From Bacteroidota bacterium (lineage in GTDB: Bacteria; Bacteroidota; Bacteroidia; Chitinophagales; LD1): a stretch of DNA of 64,000 nucleotides. Positions 24,937 to 34,164 of this stretch are shown one piece after another (within the stretch, counting starts at the first letter, position 1; each line of letters opens with the position of its first letter). The DNA is taken from the NCBI GenBank assembly GCA_016715625.1, contig JADJZU010000004.1, forward strand, positions 62,001 to 126,000. Reading direction: 5' to 3'. Under the pieces are notes generated by a model. That model saw only the letters and a list, made by a program, of their open reading frames with translations. It was not told the origin of the DNA and did no database searches. The position numbers were made by a program, and so were the translations under genes.

Positions 24937-27006
24937 TTATTTGCGCAACGAAAATTTTAAAGTTTTTTCAGAACCCGATGCCGTGCGAAGAGTCACAAAA
25001 TATAAGCCAGCAGGGTTGGAGCTCATATCCAGTTGAAATAAGGAGGTGTATTCTTCACTCACATAAGCTACCGTTTGTCCCGTTATGTTTTTTACAATGA
25101 CCTCGGTGCCGCTTTGCGGTTTCACATTTCCTGAAATATTCACGATGCCGGTAGAAGGATTCGGATATATAGAAAAAGTGAGTTCCTCTTCATTTTCTAC
25201 GCCCACTATAGCCGCTTCCAGCACATCAAATTGATCGAGCGCTCCTTCCACAATATTGGGGTTGCCGGAATTCAGATCGTTTACATCTATCAGCAGGCGC
25301 ATGGTAGCAGTAGGGGTAATGTAGTCGCTGATGCGAAACTGTTTTTGGGTCCATTCATTTTGCGAAGCCGTAACATTTTCAAGGATAGCAGTTTGGGTGC
25401 CGTTATTAATTTTTATGAGCATGTTGTCGTCCGGATTGTTGCCGTTTTGCGAACCCGAAAAGAACCACCGATTGAACCGAACATAGGCATCGGTATAAAG
25501 CGTGGCATTAAAAGGCGGAGAGATAAGGGTAGTTGTGCCGTTATCTACATCATCGGTGGCCGGCACCGAACTGCTATTGCCGGTTACAAAACATTTCAGG
25601 CCATAGTCGCCCGCCACATCCTGGGTTGGGTTGGCTTCCTCACCCTGATAAAAAGAGCCCAGTGGAATGTCGCGCGTCCAATAACCACCGTTGCTGTTGC
25701 CGCTGGTGGTCCAGCCAAAATTCATGATAAAATCATCATAATACCGTGGCCCCTGTAAGGGAATTTCGATGGCCGCAGAGCTTCCGTTAAAATTTTGATT
25801 GGAGGCAAAAAACTTTTCCATGTAGCCCCATTTACCGGCATATACATTGTAATTGCCCTCATATAAATTGTTGATGGTAAAGTTGCCCAGCGCATCGGTG
25901 GTTGCTTCAAAATCCTCGGGGCCATCAAACAACACTTTGGCATCCACCAGACCGGCATTGCTGGTGGCATCCACCACTTTTCCGCTATAGGTAAACGTAT
26001 TGGCAACATTGGTGCATCCGAGGCTGGATTGCAGCGAAAGCCGCACAGTATTCAAGGTAGCGCGCATCACATCGCGCTGGCCGTAGGTAAACATTTGCAG
26101 ATTTTCATCATCCACATAATCCATGTAGTTCATCCACATGTCGTATTCATCTACCGGAGTTTCGGTGCAGGTGTTTTGCACCAGATTCGGAGTTCCATAG
26201 TTGGCTTCTTTGCTGGGAGGCGTATCGCATATCCGGTCGCCCAGGAACGAACAATCAGCAGCGGAGGTTCCTTTGCAGCTATCCTGAAAAGTATGATACA
26301 GCCCCAGCCAGTGGCCCACCTCATGCACAGAAGTTTTGCCCAGTTTATAATTTGTGTTGAAAGGGTTGGCCGGTGCCCGTCCCAGATATCGGTAGTCAAT
26401 CACTACCCCGTCCTGATTAGATGGGCCTACGTTCGGGAAAGTGGCATAGCCCAGAATAGAGGTACCTAGATTGGTAGTCCAGATGTTGAGATACTTTGTG
26501 TAATCCCATTGCGTGGCCGGTTTGATGTTTACATCAAAATTGGCAGTGCTGTTATACTGATGTCGGGTGATGCCCGTGCTAGTGTTGCCGTTGGGGTCGG
26601 TAGTGGCCAGGCAAAATTCAATTTCAATATCGGCAATGTCGCTCTTAAACCAGTTGGGCACTAAGGCGGTATCGGCATTACGCTTGCGATAACATTCATT
26701 CAGCACATCAATCTGCGATAGAATCTGTGCATCCGAAATATTGAGCCCGCTGCCTACGGCCTGCCCGCTGTGAATAATATGAAACACAACAGGGATGGTG
26801 ACAATGGTATTTTGACCGCTGCGTCCAGCGTTTGCTTGTATGTAGTTTTCAATTTCTGTCCAGTTGTTCTGCAAACGTGCAGCAGCACCCGGGTCCTGCT
26901 GTAGTGTCTGGTTTAATAATTTATCGGTGCCACAATGTTCGTGTTGCGAAATACCGGACAAAGCCATGGCCATCATAAAAGATACAAGTGCAAAATGTTT
27001 AAGCAT
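24937..27006 (-). CDS. secreted M43-family zinc metalloprotease with T9SS tail
   Basis: About 689 residues from the ATG at 27006 (MLKHFALVSFMMAMALS, a signal peptide). The zinc site HEVGHWLGLYH and a downstream Met-turn (MWMNYMDY) mark a pappalysin/cytophagalysin (M43) peptidase. Next come a carboxypeptidase-regulatory-like beta domain (TYSGKVVDATSNAGLVDAKV), a jelly-roll region and a type A T9SS tail (FSIYPNPSTGIVNISG ... GLYFVTL). The enzyme should be secreted and act on extracellular proteins. A TATTTTCG box lies at 27026-27033 on minus, about 20 bases before the ATG. Confidence 0.93.
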   Translation of the reverse strand: MLKHFALVSFMMAMALSGISQHEHCGTDKLLNQTLQQDPGAAARLQNNWTEIENYIQANAGRSGQNTIVTIPVVFHIIHSGQAVGSGLNISDAQILSQIDVLNECYRKRNADTALVPNWFKSDIADIEIEFCLATTDPNGNTSTGITRHQYNSTANFDVNIKPATQWDYTKYLNIWTTNLGTSILGYATFPNVGPSNQDGVVIDYRYLGRAPANPFNTNYKLGKTSVHEVGHWLGLYHTFQDSCKGTSAADCSFLGDRICDTPPSKEANYGTPNLVQNTCTETPVDEYDMWMNYMDYVDDENLQMFTYGQRDVMRATLNTVRLSLQSSLGCTNVANTFTYSGKVVDATSNAGLVDAKVLFDGPEDFEATTDALGNFTINNLYEGNYNVYAGKWGYMEKFFASNQNFNGSSAAIEIPLQGPRYYDDFIMNFGWTTSGNSNGGYWTRDIPLGSFYQGEEANPTQDVAGDYGLKCFVTGNSSSVPATDDVDNGTTTLISPPFNATLYTDAYVRFNRWFFSGSQNGNNPDDNMLIKINNGTQTAILENVTASQNEWTQKQFRISDYITPTATMRLLIDVNDLNSGNPNIVEGALDQFDVLEAAIVGVENEEELTFSIYPNPSTGIVNISGNVKPQSGTEVIVKNITGQTVAYVSEEYTSLFQLDMSSNPAGLYFVTLRTASGSEKTLKFSLRK

Positions 27007-27095
27007 GTAGTAAGTTGATATCAAACGAAAATAGGAGAATGGGCGAAAAAGATGGCATCATCAAAACCGATGCTGAAGAGTAGATAAGTGCTGCT

Positions 27096-27492
27096 TTAGA
27101 GAATCCGCTTGCCGTCTTTACCAAATACTTTTACGCTGTCGTCCTGGCTTTCGCTTTTTACCGTCAGCCGCTCAAAAATGCCATTGATAAACGAAAGCAA
27201 CAGGCTGAACAAGAGCGCCCACCAGAAACTGCTGACTTCAAATCCGGGAATAATCCAGTCGGCTATCATGATGATAAACGCATTAATGGCCAGAATGAAC
27301 AACCCGGAGTGTAAAGATGGTAGCGGGTATCGTAAAAATAATGAGGAGTGGTTTTACAGAAACGTTCAATAACCCCAACACAGCAGCCAGCATAACAGCC
27401 GCCAGAAAGTTTTCAAGATGCACACCTGGCAAAATGTATGCAGTAATCACTACCGCAATCGCATTCAATAAAAGTTTTACTAGAAAGTTCAT
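27096..27492 (-). CDS. phage holin family (YvlD-like) membrane protein, with a frameshift
   Basis: Two overlapping frames form one small integral membrane protein of about 131 residues with four helices. The first frame gives MNFLVKLLLNAIAVVITAYI and ends at IFTL; the second continues FILAINAFIIMIADWIIPG. Removing one of the two G at 27306-27307 (plus) gives the family-typical TLGLFILAIN. Proteins of this family are chromosomal and not lytic despite the holin name; their function is unknown. A charged C-terminal tail follows the last helix. Confidence 0.82.
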
Positions 27493-27549
27493 GTCTCAAT
27501 AACGATTAATCACTCGATGTAGTGTAATACACTGAAAATTTAACGGCCT

Positions 27550-28272
27550 TTATTTTTTATTAAAAGCAAGCATCCCTTTTGCAATAAAATATTGCCCGGC
27601 TATGTAAAGCACCATGATAAAAATGCCGGCTGAGGCAAATGGGTGCATAAATTTATTGATAGCAATAATGGAATCGGATACCATAAACAGCAAAGCTCCC
27701 AACACCACCCAGTTAAAGGTGGTACTGTTTACTCGATGATATCTGTTTATCGCAAACACCACCATGGTCGCTATAGCGGTGGAATACACCAACACCGGTA
27801 TCAGGAATGGTTTAGTGGTTTCGCTGCTATTGATGGATGGATACAGCAGCATCAATAAAATACCCATGTATATAGCCAGTGGAGTAAACACCCAAACCTT
27901 TTTAGGTAATAGTGCCTGGGCACTTGGCATCGTCACTTTCGAAAAAGAGATAGTATACAACACATGTGTAATTAAAAACCCTACAAGGCCCACCAGAAAA
28001 TAATTCGGGTCTTTGGCAATACCCATCAGCGATTCGCCCTTTTCGCCTGAAAACATCAGGGCCACATCGCCCACCCAGCTAAACGCAAAGGCGGCCAACA
28101 TCATTTTATGCATGTTGTTCCATCCGGTATCCAGGCTACGGGCATAAAACAAGATGAGCACCACCATCAGAAGTGGCTTGGTGAAAAAACGAAGGGTGCT
28201 GTTACCGCTGGCCTCCGAATAAATTTCGAGGGCGGCAATAATCCAATACAGATACTCCAACAGTTTAGCCAT
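27550..28272 (-). CDS. lysoplasmalogenase (YhhN/TMEM86 family)
   Basis: A 240-residue protein with about eight membrane helices. The YhhN family pattern is visible: FTKPLLMVVLILFYAR near residue 30, FSWVGDVALMF with the acidic residue in helix 3, FLVGLVGFLITHVLYTISF, and LLFMVSDSIIAINKF near the end. TMEM86B cleaves the vinyl-ether bond of lysoplasmalogens; bacterial homologues are less studied, so the activity is by family only. It lies 30 bases after the RNase G gene on the same strand. Confidence 0.87.
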   Translation of the reverse strand: MAKLLEYLYWIIAALEIYSEASGNSTLRFFTKPLLMVVLILFYARSLDTGWNNMHKMMLAAFAFSWVGDVALMFSGEKGESLMGIAKDPNYFLVGLVGFLITHVLYTISFSKVTMPSAQALLPKKVWVFTPLAIYMGILLMLLYPSINSSETTKPFLIPVLVYSTAIATMVVFAINRYHRVNSTTFNWVVLGALLFMVSDSIIAINKFMHPFASAGIFIMVLYIAGQYFIAKGMLAFNKK

Positions 28273-28302
28273 AGCAATAGATTTTCACAATGATAATCTT
28301 TC

Positions 28303-29853
28303 CTAATCTAGTTTTATCTCTTCGTCATTGTCATCAAAGAACTTGTAGTCGGTGATGCCAAAATCTTCGTTTGAAGAAATGGAAATCCACTTTTTGTATT
28401 TGAAGAACCACTGCATTCGTAAGCTCGGAAAGCCTTTCCGCAGATAGGCGGCAAAAATGGGGTGGCAATATAACTTCAGCTTTTTGTGTGTGGTCACCAG
28501 ATGTTCCAAATCGCTGATCATTTCATCTATCAGTAAGAGCGAAGCGTTTATTTCCCCGGTGCCGGCACAGGTAGGGCACCGTTCAGTAGTAGCAATATTG
28601 ATTTCCGGGCGCACGCGTTCGCGGGTAATCTGCATCAGATTAAACTTAGAAAGCGGTAAAATGGTATGCGTGGCGCGGTCAAGCCGCATGGCGTCCATCA
28701 TTCGCTGCTGCACTAGTTTTTTATTGTCCGGATTTTTCATGTCAATGAAGTCAATGACAATGATGCCACCCAAATCGCGAAGTCGCAGCTGTCGGGCTAT
28801 TTCATCGGCACTTTCCAGATTTACTTTCAGTGCGTTTGTTTCTTGTGTGCCATCCATGGTGCTGCGGTGCCCGCTGTTTACGTCCACCACATGCAAGGCT
28901 TCTGTTTTTTCCAGAATCAGGTAACTGCCATTGGGCATATTCACTGTTTTGCCGAACAAAGATTTAATCTGTTTGGTCACACCGTGGTGGTCGAAAATAG
29001 GCGCGGAGCCGGTGTAATGCTGCACAATGTTCTTGCGCTCCGGAGCCACGTTTTGGATATAGCCTTCCAGTTCTTTCACCATTTTAATATCGTCACACAC
29101 TATCTTGTTGAACTCCGGTGAAAGCAAATCGCGCAGAATACCGGTGGTTTTGTCCATTTCGCTCAGCACCTTTTTAACCGGTTGAGCGTGGCGAAGATTC
29201 TTCATCATGGTTTGCCACTTCTCTTGCAGTTGCATCAAATCCTGATGCAGCTCTGCAGCACCTTTGCCGGCAGCCACGGTGCGTACAATCACACCAAAGT
29301 TTTTAGGCTTTAAACTTTCTACCAGCACCTTTAGCCGTTTTCTTTCGTCTGCTGAGTCAATCTTTTTGGAAACTCCCACTCCTTCCTGAAAAGGTGTAAG
29401 CACCAAGAAACGGCCCGCCAACGATATTTCGCAAGTCAGCCTCGGTCCTTTGGTGGAGATAGGTTCTTTCAGAATTTGAACTAAAATGGGGCTGTTCGAT
29501 TTTAAAACCTCTTTTACGTTACCTGTTTTCACAATCTGCTCTTCCAACTCAAAGTTGTTAAGCATGTTTTCAGCACTCATGTTACCGGCAATGCACTGCC
29601 CTGTAAATTTCATCAACGAGCGGATATCGGGGCTCAGGTCTGTGTAATGTAAAAAGGCATCTTTTTCGTGCCCCACTTCTACAAAAGCGGCATTCAGTCC
29701 GGGCATTACTTTTTTTAGTTTACCGAGGTAAACATCGCCTACATGAAACTGATTGTTGAGTCGCTCCTGATGCAGTTCCATCAGTTTTTTGTCTTCCAGC
29801 AGGGCAATGTCCACGCCCGATCCATTGGAATGAATAACAAGTTCTTTAGTCAC
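28303..29853 (-). CDS. rng: ribonuclease G/E family endoribonuclease
   Basis: About 516 residues from the GTG at 29853 (VTKELVIHSN), which matches the family start better than a GTG 21 bases upstream. An S1 RNA-binding domain opens the protein (VGDVYLGKLKKVMPGLNAAF and VEVGHEKDAFLHYTDL). The DNase I-like catalytic region has LHVVDVNSG and GGIIVIDFIDM, with the metal-binding Asp residues, and the zinc link CPTCAGTG follows. It lacks the long E. coli RNase E tail. It processes rRNA and mRNA. The mS38-like gene ends 138 bases upstream, with a terminator between. Confidence 0.96.
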   Translation of the reverse strand: MTKELVIHSNGSGVDIALLEDKKLMELHQERLNNQFHVGDVYLGKLKKVMPGLNAAFVEVGHEKDAFLHYTDLSPDIRSLMKFTGQCIAGNMSAENMLNNFELEEQIVKTGNVKEVLKSNSPILVQILKEPISTKGPRLTCEISLAGRFLVLTPFQEGVGVSKKIDSADERKRLKVLVESLKPKNFGVIVRTVAAGKGAAELHQDLMQLQEKWQTMMKNLRHAQPVKKVLSEMDKTTGILRDLLSPEFNKIVCDDIKMVKELEGYIQNVAPERKNIVQHYTGSAPIFDHHGVTKQIKSLFGKTVNMPNGSYLILEKTEALHVVDVNSGHRSTMDGTQETNALKVNLESADEIARQLRLRDLGGIIVIDFIDMKNPDNKKLVQQRMMDAMRLDRATHTILPLSKFNLMQITRERVRPEINIATTERCPTCAGTGEINASLLLIDEMISDLEHLVTTHKKLKLYCHPIFAAYLRKGFPSLRMQWFFKYKKWISISSNEDFGITDYKFFDDNDEEIKLD

Positions 29854-29945
29854 TATAAATAGTTTGAACCGCACGAAAGCATAGCTTCGAAACGGCAGTT
29901 AGTAAATGCAGGTAGGGCCGATGTAAAGGAAAGAGATGGATAAAA

Positions 29946-29977
29946 AATAAGCAGCAGGGAAGTGAACGCCCTGCTGC
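29946..29977 (-). terminator. terminator after the mS38-like gene
   Basis: GCAGCAGGG and CCCTGCTGC form a 9-bp stem (29951-29977), followed on minus by TTATTTTTT. It ends the transcript carrying the TPR protein and the 29-residue ribosomal protein. Confidence 0.88.
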
Positions 29978-29990
29978 CTATCGGAAGAAA

Positions 29991-30080
29991 TTACTTCTTC
30001 TTGTGACGATTCTTTCTAAGTCTTTTTTTGCGTTTGTGGGTAGCAATTTTGTGACGTTTTCTCTTTTTTCCGCAAGGCAT
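29991..30080 (-). CDS. 29-residue mS38/AURKAIP1-COX24-like ribosomal protein
   Basis: ATG at 30080, stop TAA at 29991. The product begins MPCGKKRKRHKIATHKRKKR and ends with LRKNRHKKK, so it is almost entirely Lys and Arg. This is the Bacteroidota peptide usually annotated as AURKAIP1/COX24 domain protein. Mitochondrial mS38 and mycobacterial bS22 are similar tiny basic proteins near the decoding centre; the same place here is inference. It starts 11 bases after the TPR gene and is followed by a strong terminator. Confidence 0.93.
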   Translation of the reverse strand: MPCGKKRKRHKIATHKRKKRLRKNRHKKK

Positions 30081-30091
30081 AATCTTGGTTT

Positions 30092-30925
30092 TTAGTTTTT
30101 GTTGGTGGCCGGGCCACTTAATTGTTTAATATAATTGTCTATTTCTAGTTGGGCGTTCGGGTCTTTTACCGTTTTTTTACACCGTTCCAGCATCTCTATT
30201 GCCTTGGGAGTGTCGCCTTTTCCCTCATAAGCTTGCGCTGCTAAAAGCAGTGCTTCCTGATTTTGGGGCGACAAATATAAAATTTTATCGAAGCGGGCAA
30301 GGGCTTTCTCAAATTGACCCGAAACTATTGCAAAACGCCCCAGCATCATTTGGGCATCTATATTGGTAGAATCTTTGCGAACAATATCCAGCAGCATACT
30401 TACGCCCTGCATAGGTGCCCCCCCTTGCTGAATGATAGAAGATGCGTAACGTATTTTATTGTCGGTGTTGTTGCTGTCTAGTTCATACGACTTTTTGTAG
30501 CAATACACCATATTATCCATCAAATATTGCTGTGCCTTGGCATCGGGGGCAGTTTGTAACAGCATTGCGTTATAGTCTCCTGCCTGGGCCAGGTCGTTAG
30601 GCTGATTGGAGGCTTCTGCTTGCTTTACGGCATAATAGGCCACGGCCAGGGGTTTATCAAGCTTCACAAATATATCGGCCAGTTCTTTGTAGGAGGAAGT
30701 CTTTTGCAATTGCTCCACTTTTTCGCGGGTGGCCTGGTCTTCTATTTTAGCGGAAGTTTCGGCTACATACTCTTCTATATTCAGCGCTTCGGGTTTAGTC
30801 ATGCCGGGCATGGCAGGTTGTGTCGCTTCTTCTTTTTTGGCTGGTTTGGTGGTGTTGGCAAAAAAGTAAATGCCAATGCCCAGAAGGGCACAAACCGATA
30901 TCACAATAATCTGATTTCTTTTCAT
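30092..30925 (-). CDS. membrane-anchored TPR protein
   Basis: A 277-residue protein with one N-terminal helix (IIVISVCALLGIGIYFFA) and a Lys/Pro/Met-rich linker. About four TPR-like helical repeats follow, for example DAQMMLGRFAIVSGQFEKAL and NQEALLLAAQAYEGKGDTPK. It would face the periplasm and serve as a protein-binding scaffold; no partner can be named. It is co-directional with, and 11 bases from, the mS38-like gene. Confidence 0.85.
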   Translation of the reverse strand: MKRNQIIVISVCALLGIGIYFFANTTKPAKKEEATQPAMPGMTKPEALNIEEYVAETSAKIEDQATREKVEQLQKTSSYKELADIFVKLDKPLAVAYYAVKQAEASNQPNDLAQAGDYNAMLLQTAPDAKAQQYLMDNMVYCYKKSYELDSNNTDNKIRYASSIIQQGGAPMQGVSMLLDIVRKDSTNIDAQMMLGRFAIVSGQFEKALARFDKILYLSPQNQEALLLAAQAYEGKGDTPKAIEMLERCKKTVKDPNAQLEIDNYIKQLSGPATNKN

Positions 30926-30943
30926 AAGGGCTGCGAAGGAAAC

Positions 30944-30977
30944 AAAAATCCCCTTTTCGGCTACGAAAAGGGGATTT
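30944..30977 (-). terminator. terminator after the second SprB-like gene
   Basis: A perfect 14-bp stem (AAATCCCCTTTTCG with its complement) around a GCTA loop, followed on minus by TTTTTG. It lies between the stop of the SprB-like gene at 31004 and the TPR gene start. Confidence 0.92.
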
Positions 30978-31003
30978 CATGAAATGAAGATTGTTCTATA
31001 GTG

Positions 31004-33986
31004 TTATCGGATTAAGGTACTGGCCCCCTTTTCTTGTGCCCGAACGCCATTCAGATACTCCACATCGAACGTGTACACATAGGTGCCCACGGGCTGTGGT
31101 TTATTGCGGAATGTGCCATCCCAACCATCGGAGGCTTGCATGTTTTGGTTTTCGTAAACCAGTTCACCCCATCGGTTGTAAACTCTGAATTGTAACTTTT
31201 GCACGTTTTTCATGATAGCAATCAGGCGGTCGTTCACATTGTCGCCATTGGGCGAAAAAGCGGTAGGCACCAATACTACATATTTATCGGGTGTACAACT
31301 AGCACCATCCACCTGTGGATCGCTGATAATGGCTTGTCCGCTTACCTGACAGCCATTTGCATCGGTTACCGTAACGCTATAAGTGCCTTTGGGTATTAAC
31401 TCCAGATAAGATTCGTTGACTGCCGAGGCATTCCATTGATAGCTCAAGGGAGTACTGCCTCCGGTGGTATTGGCTACTACTGCACCGGAGCTATCGCCAA
31501 TGCAAGCAGGGTCTATAGCTACTACATTGAGGGTAAAAGGCAGAGCTGCATTTACTCCTACCGCAGATGTTGCCGTGCAATTATTGGCATCTGTTACGGT
31601 TACTGAGTAAGAACCTGAACTTACCTGAGGATTGGCTTGAGTAGAGGAAAAGCCTCCGCTGCCTGTCCAGCTATATGTGTAAGGCGATGTGCCACCGACT
31701 ATAGTTGAATTGATGAGGCCATTACCCGAATCGGCACAGAGCGGTTCGGCAGCAGTCAGTTGAATGTCAATAGCAGCCGGCTCACTAATCGTGCCGGTTA
31801 AAATAGTATCGCAGCCATTGATGTCCTCCACCACCACGCTGAAAGGTCCGCCATCTAAGCCGGTAACCGAGGCGGTAGTAGCAAAGTTATTCCAGAAATA
31901 GGTGTAAGGGGCTGTTTGTCCGCTCACGGTTACTGTAGCAGAACCATTGGTGCCACCAAAACATTGCAGCCCATTACTGCTCACCGATATGTTATATGGC
32001 TGTGGTTCGGTTAGCGTGGCGCTGACAGTAGCGGTGCAGCCGTTGTTGTCTGTCACTACTACCGAGTGTGTGCCTGCTGTGGTGTTATTCAAATTTTGAG
32101 TGACCGGGTTTCCGGGAGCATTCCATTGGTAACTATACGGCTGCACACCACCATTGACGGTAATATTTACAATACCATCACTTCCTCCACCGCATCTGGG
32201 GTTAAAGGTGAAAGACACCGCAGCGGTAAGCAAAGTAGGTTCCGTAATCAGATACACATCACCGGCTGTGCAACCGGTAAAGTCGGTGATGGTGAGCGAA
32301 TAACTGCCGGGCCCCAGGTTAGGATTATCGAGTGTATTTACATTGTTGCTCCAGGCATAGGAGTAGGGTGTTTGTCCACCGGTGGCCGATAAGAACACTC
32401 CTCCATTGGCCGCACCATTACACTGCACTTGGTTTAAGGTATCCAGGGTAATGACAACCGTGGTAGTATTATTCACAGTGGTGCTGGTGCTGGCCGTGCA
32501 GCCTTGAGCATCCGCTACGGTTACACTATAATTTCCGGCACAAAGTAGCACGGCAGTTTGCAGTTGCTGTGGAGGTAGTGAGTTCCAGGAATAATTGTAT
32601 GGGGAAGAACCTCCCGATACGGTAACGGTCGCAGAGCCATCGCAGGCACCACCACAACTAACCGGAGTAGCTGTAGCGCTTACACCTATTTGAGCGGGAA
32701 CGGTAATAGTAGCCGATGCCGACACATTGCAACTGTTGCCGTCCGATACAGTTACTGAGTAGGTGCCCCCTGCTAAACCCGAAAGTGAGTCTACGTTTCC
32801 AGCTGCCGGATTCCAACTATAAGTAAAAGGAGCTACACCGCCCGTTACGTTCGCTTTGAGCGTTCCATTGCTACCGCCAAAGCACGAAACGTTTGTTTGT
32901 GCAAGCGTTACCGAATACACAAATCCGGGATTATCCGTTAGGGTTAAGGTAAAGGTGCCCAGGTCGGCAGCCGTTTTGCCATCCACTACAAGGTAATAGT
33001 CACCCGCCTGACAAATAGAATAAGCAATGCTCGATTGATTGCCACAGCCATCATCGTTAGAAGCGATGGATGTGCAGCTGGAATTCAGCAGGTATAAATA
33101 ACTATCGAACTGTGCTCCACTTACACCACACAGCGAGGCTGTAATTCCAATAGGGCTATTTACCGTGAACTTGTAATAGACATCATTGCCAGGAGAGGCT
33201 GCGTAGTTGTTACTATAGCATTCGTTGCTGTTGTAATGTGAGAAAGAACTTCCGGAGGTCAAAGTGCCCAAGTTAATGGCCGTAGCGCAGCTGGTGCCTC
33301 CGGTATATCGCCAGTAAGATTGCACGTGTGGTCGATAAAAATTGGAGCCCGGACATGCGTTCGGGTTGTTTAAATAACCATGGTCGTACCAGGAACAAGG
33401 AGGGCCGAGACGATAATTGAGGCTGGTGACAAATGGCTGAGCATCGCAACGGATATCGTCTCCTTCGGAGAATAGACAACCGGCAAATGGAATATTGACA
33501 CAGCACTGTGAGCCTTCAAAAGTGGAACCGCTACCATTGGGTACCGCAAGAAGTGAGACCGCTTACAGGCGCAAAGTCGTCCGGAATATCGTTTTCAAAT
33601 GCATCGATGCGCACATCAAAAAACTGTGGCACGCTAGCTCCCGGGAAAGTGTTGTTGTAAACCACGTCATTAAAGTCAGGCGATAAGCCTGCTGCTGCAA
33701 AAGTGGCATTGTGCGGTGTGCCCCCCAATGGCCCCCAGCCTACTCCATCTACATCGGCATTATCGCGTGCCCAAACCCGCATAGAAACCTCATCGGCCGA
33801 CAAGGACCCTGGCAATCCAAAGTTCCCCACGCTGAGGGTGAAATCCGATAGTGTTTGGTTCGTGTATTGATAATCGCGAAGTTTTACCTGCAATTGGACA
33901 GGTCCGTCATTCAACGTTTGTGCAACCGTCATTCCGATTTGAGCACTCAATAGTAAGGTAAAAATCAGTTTGTAAACTTTTTCCAT
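31004..33986 (-). CDS. second SprB-like T9SS type B protein, with a frameshift
   Basis: The gene starts at the ATG at 33986 with a signal peptide (MEKVYKLIFTLLLSAQIG). The frame breaks at 33539-33541, where a CCC run on minus holds one base too many. Dropping it continues CGTNGSGSTFEGSQCCV and on to the stop at 31004, giving about 993 residues. After the break comes a PPC-like beta domain (NDVYYKFTVNSPIGI, DYYLVVDGKTAADLG), then seven SprB-type repeats (for example NVSCFGGSNG, QVQCNGAANG, GLQCFGGTNG). The end VPTAFSPNGDNVNDRLI ... YNRWGELVYE is the type B sorting domain. No PorP gene is adjacent. Confidence 0.88.
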
Positions 33987-34164
33987 GAAAAAGGATTTTT
34001 TGAATAATCAGCTAATCTAATAATTGATGCGATTAACCAAGACGAGCCAATTATTTTAAACGTTGTGTGCGATATCGGGGGACATTGTTTTTTAATTTAG
34101 AAACTTATGATTAACATTAACTTTCCAAAAAACACAGCGTTTTTTTAAACAAACATTTCAGCTC

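Noticed and set aside
27096..27492. Prophage remnant because of the holin family name
   Set aside because: No phage genes surround it; this small membrane family is chromosomal in many bacteria.
34060..34130. Divergent operator between the second SprB-like gene and the CocE-like gene
   Set aside because: Near-matches TAACTTTC and TAAGTTTC occur on the two strands, but neither fits the promoter consensus fully and the inverted repeat is imperfect.
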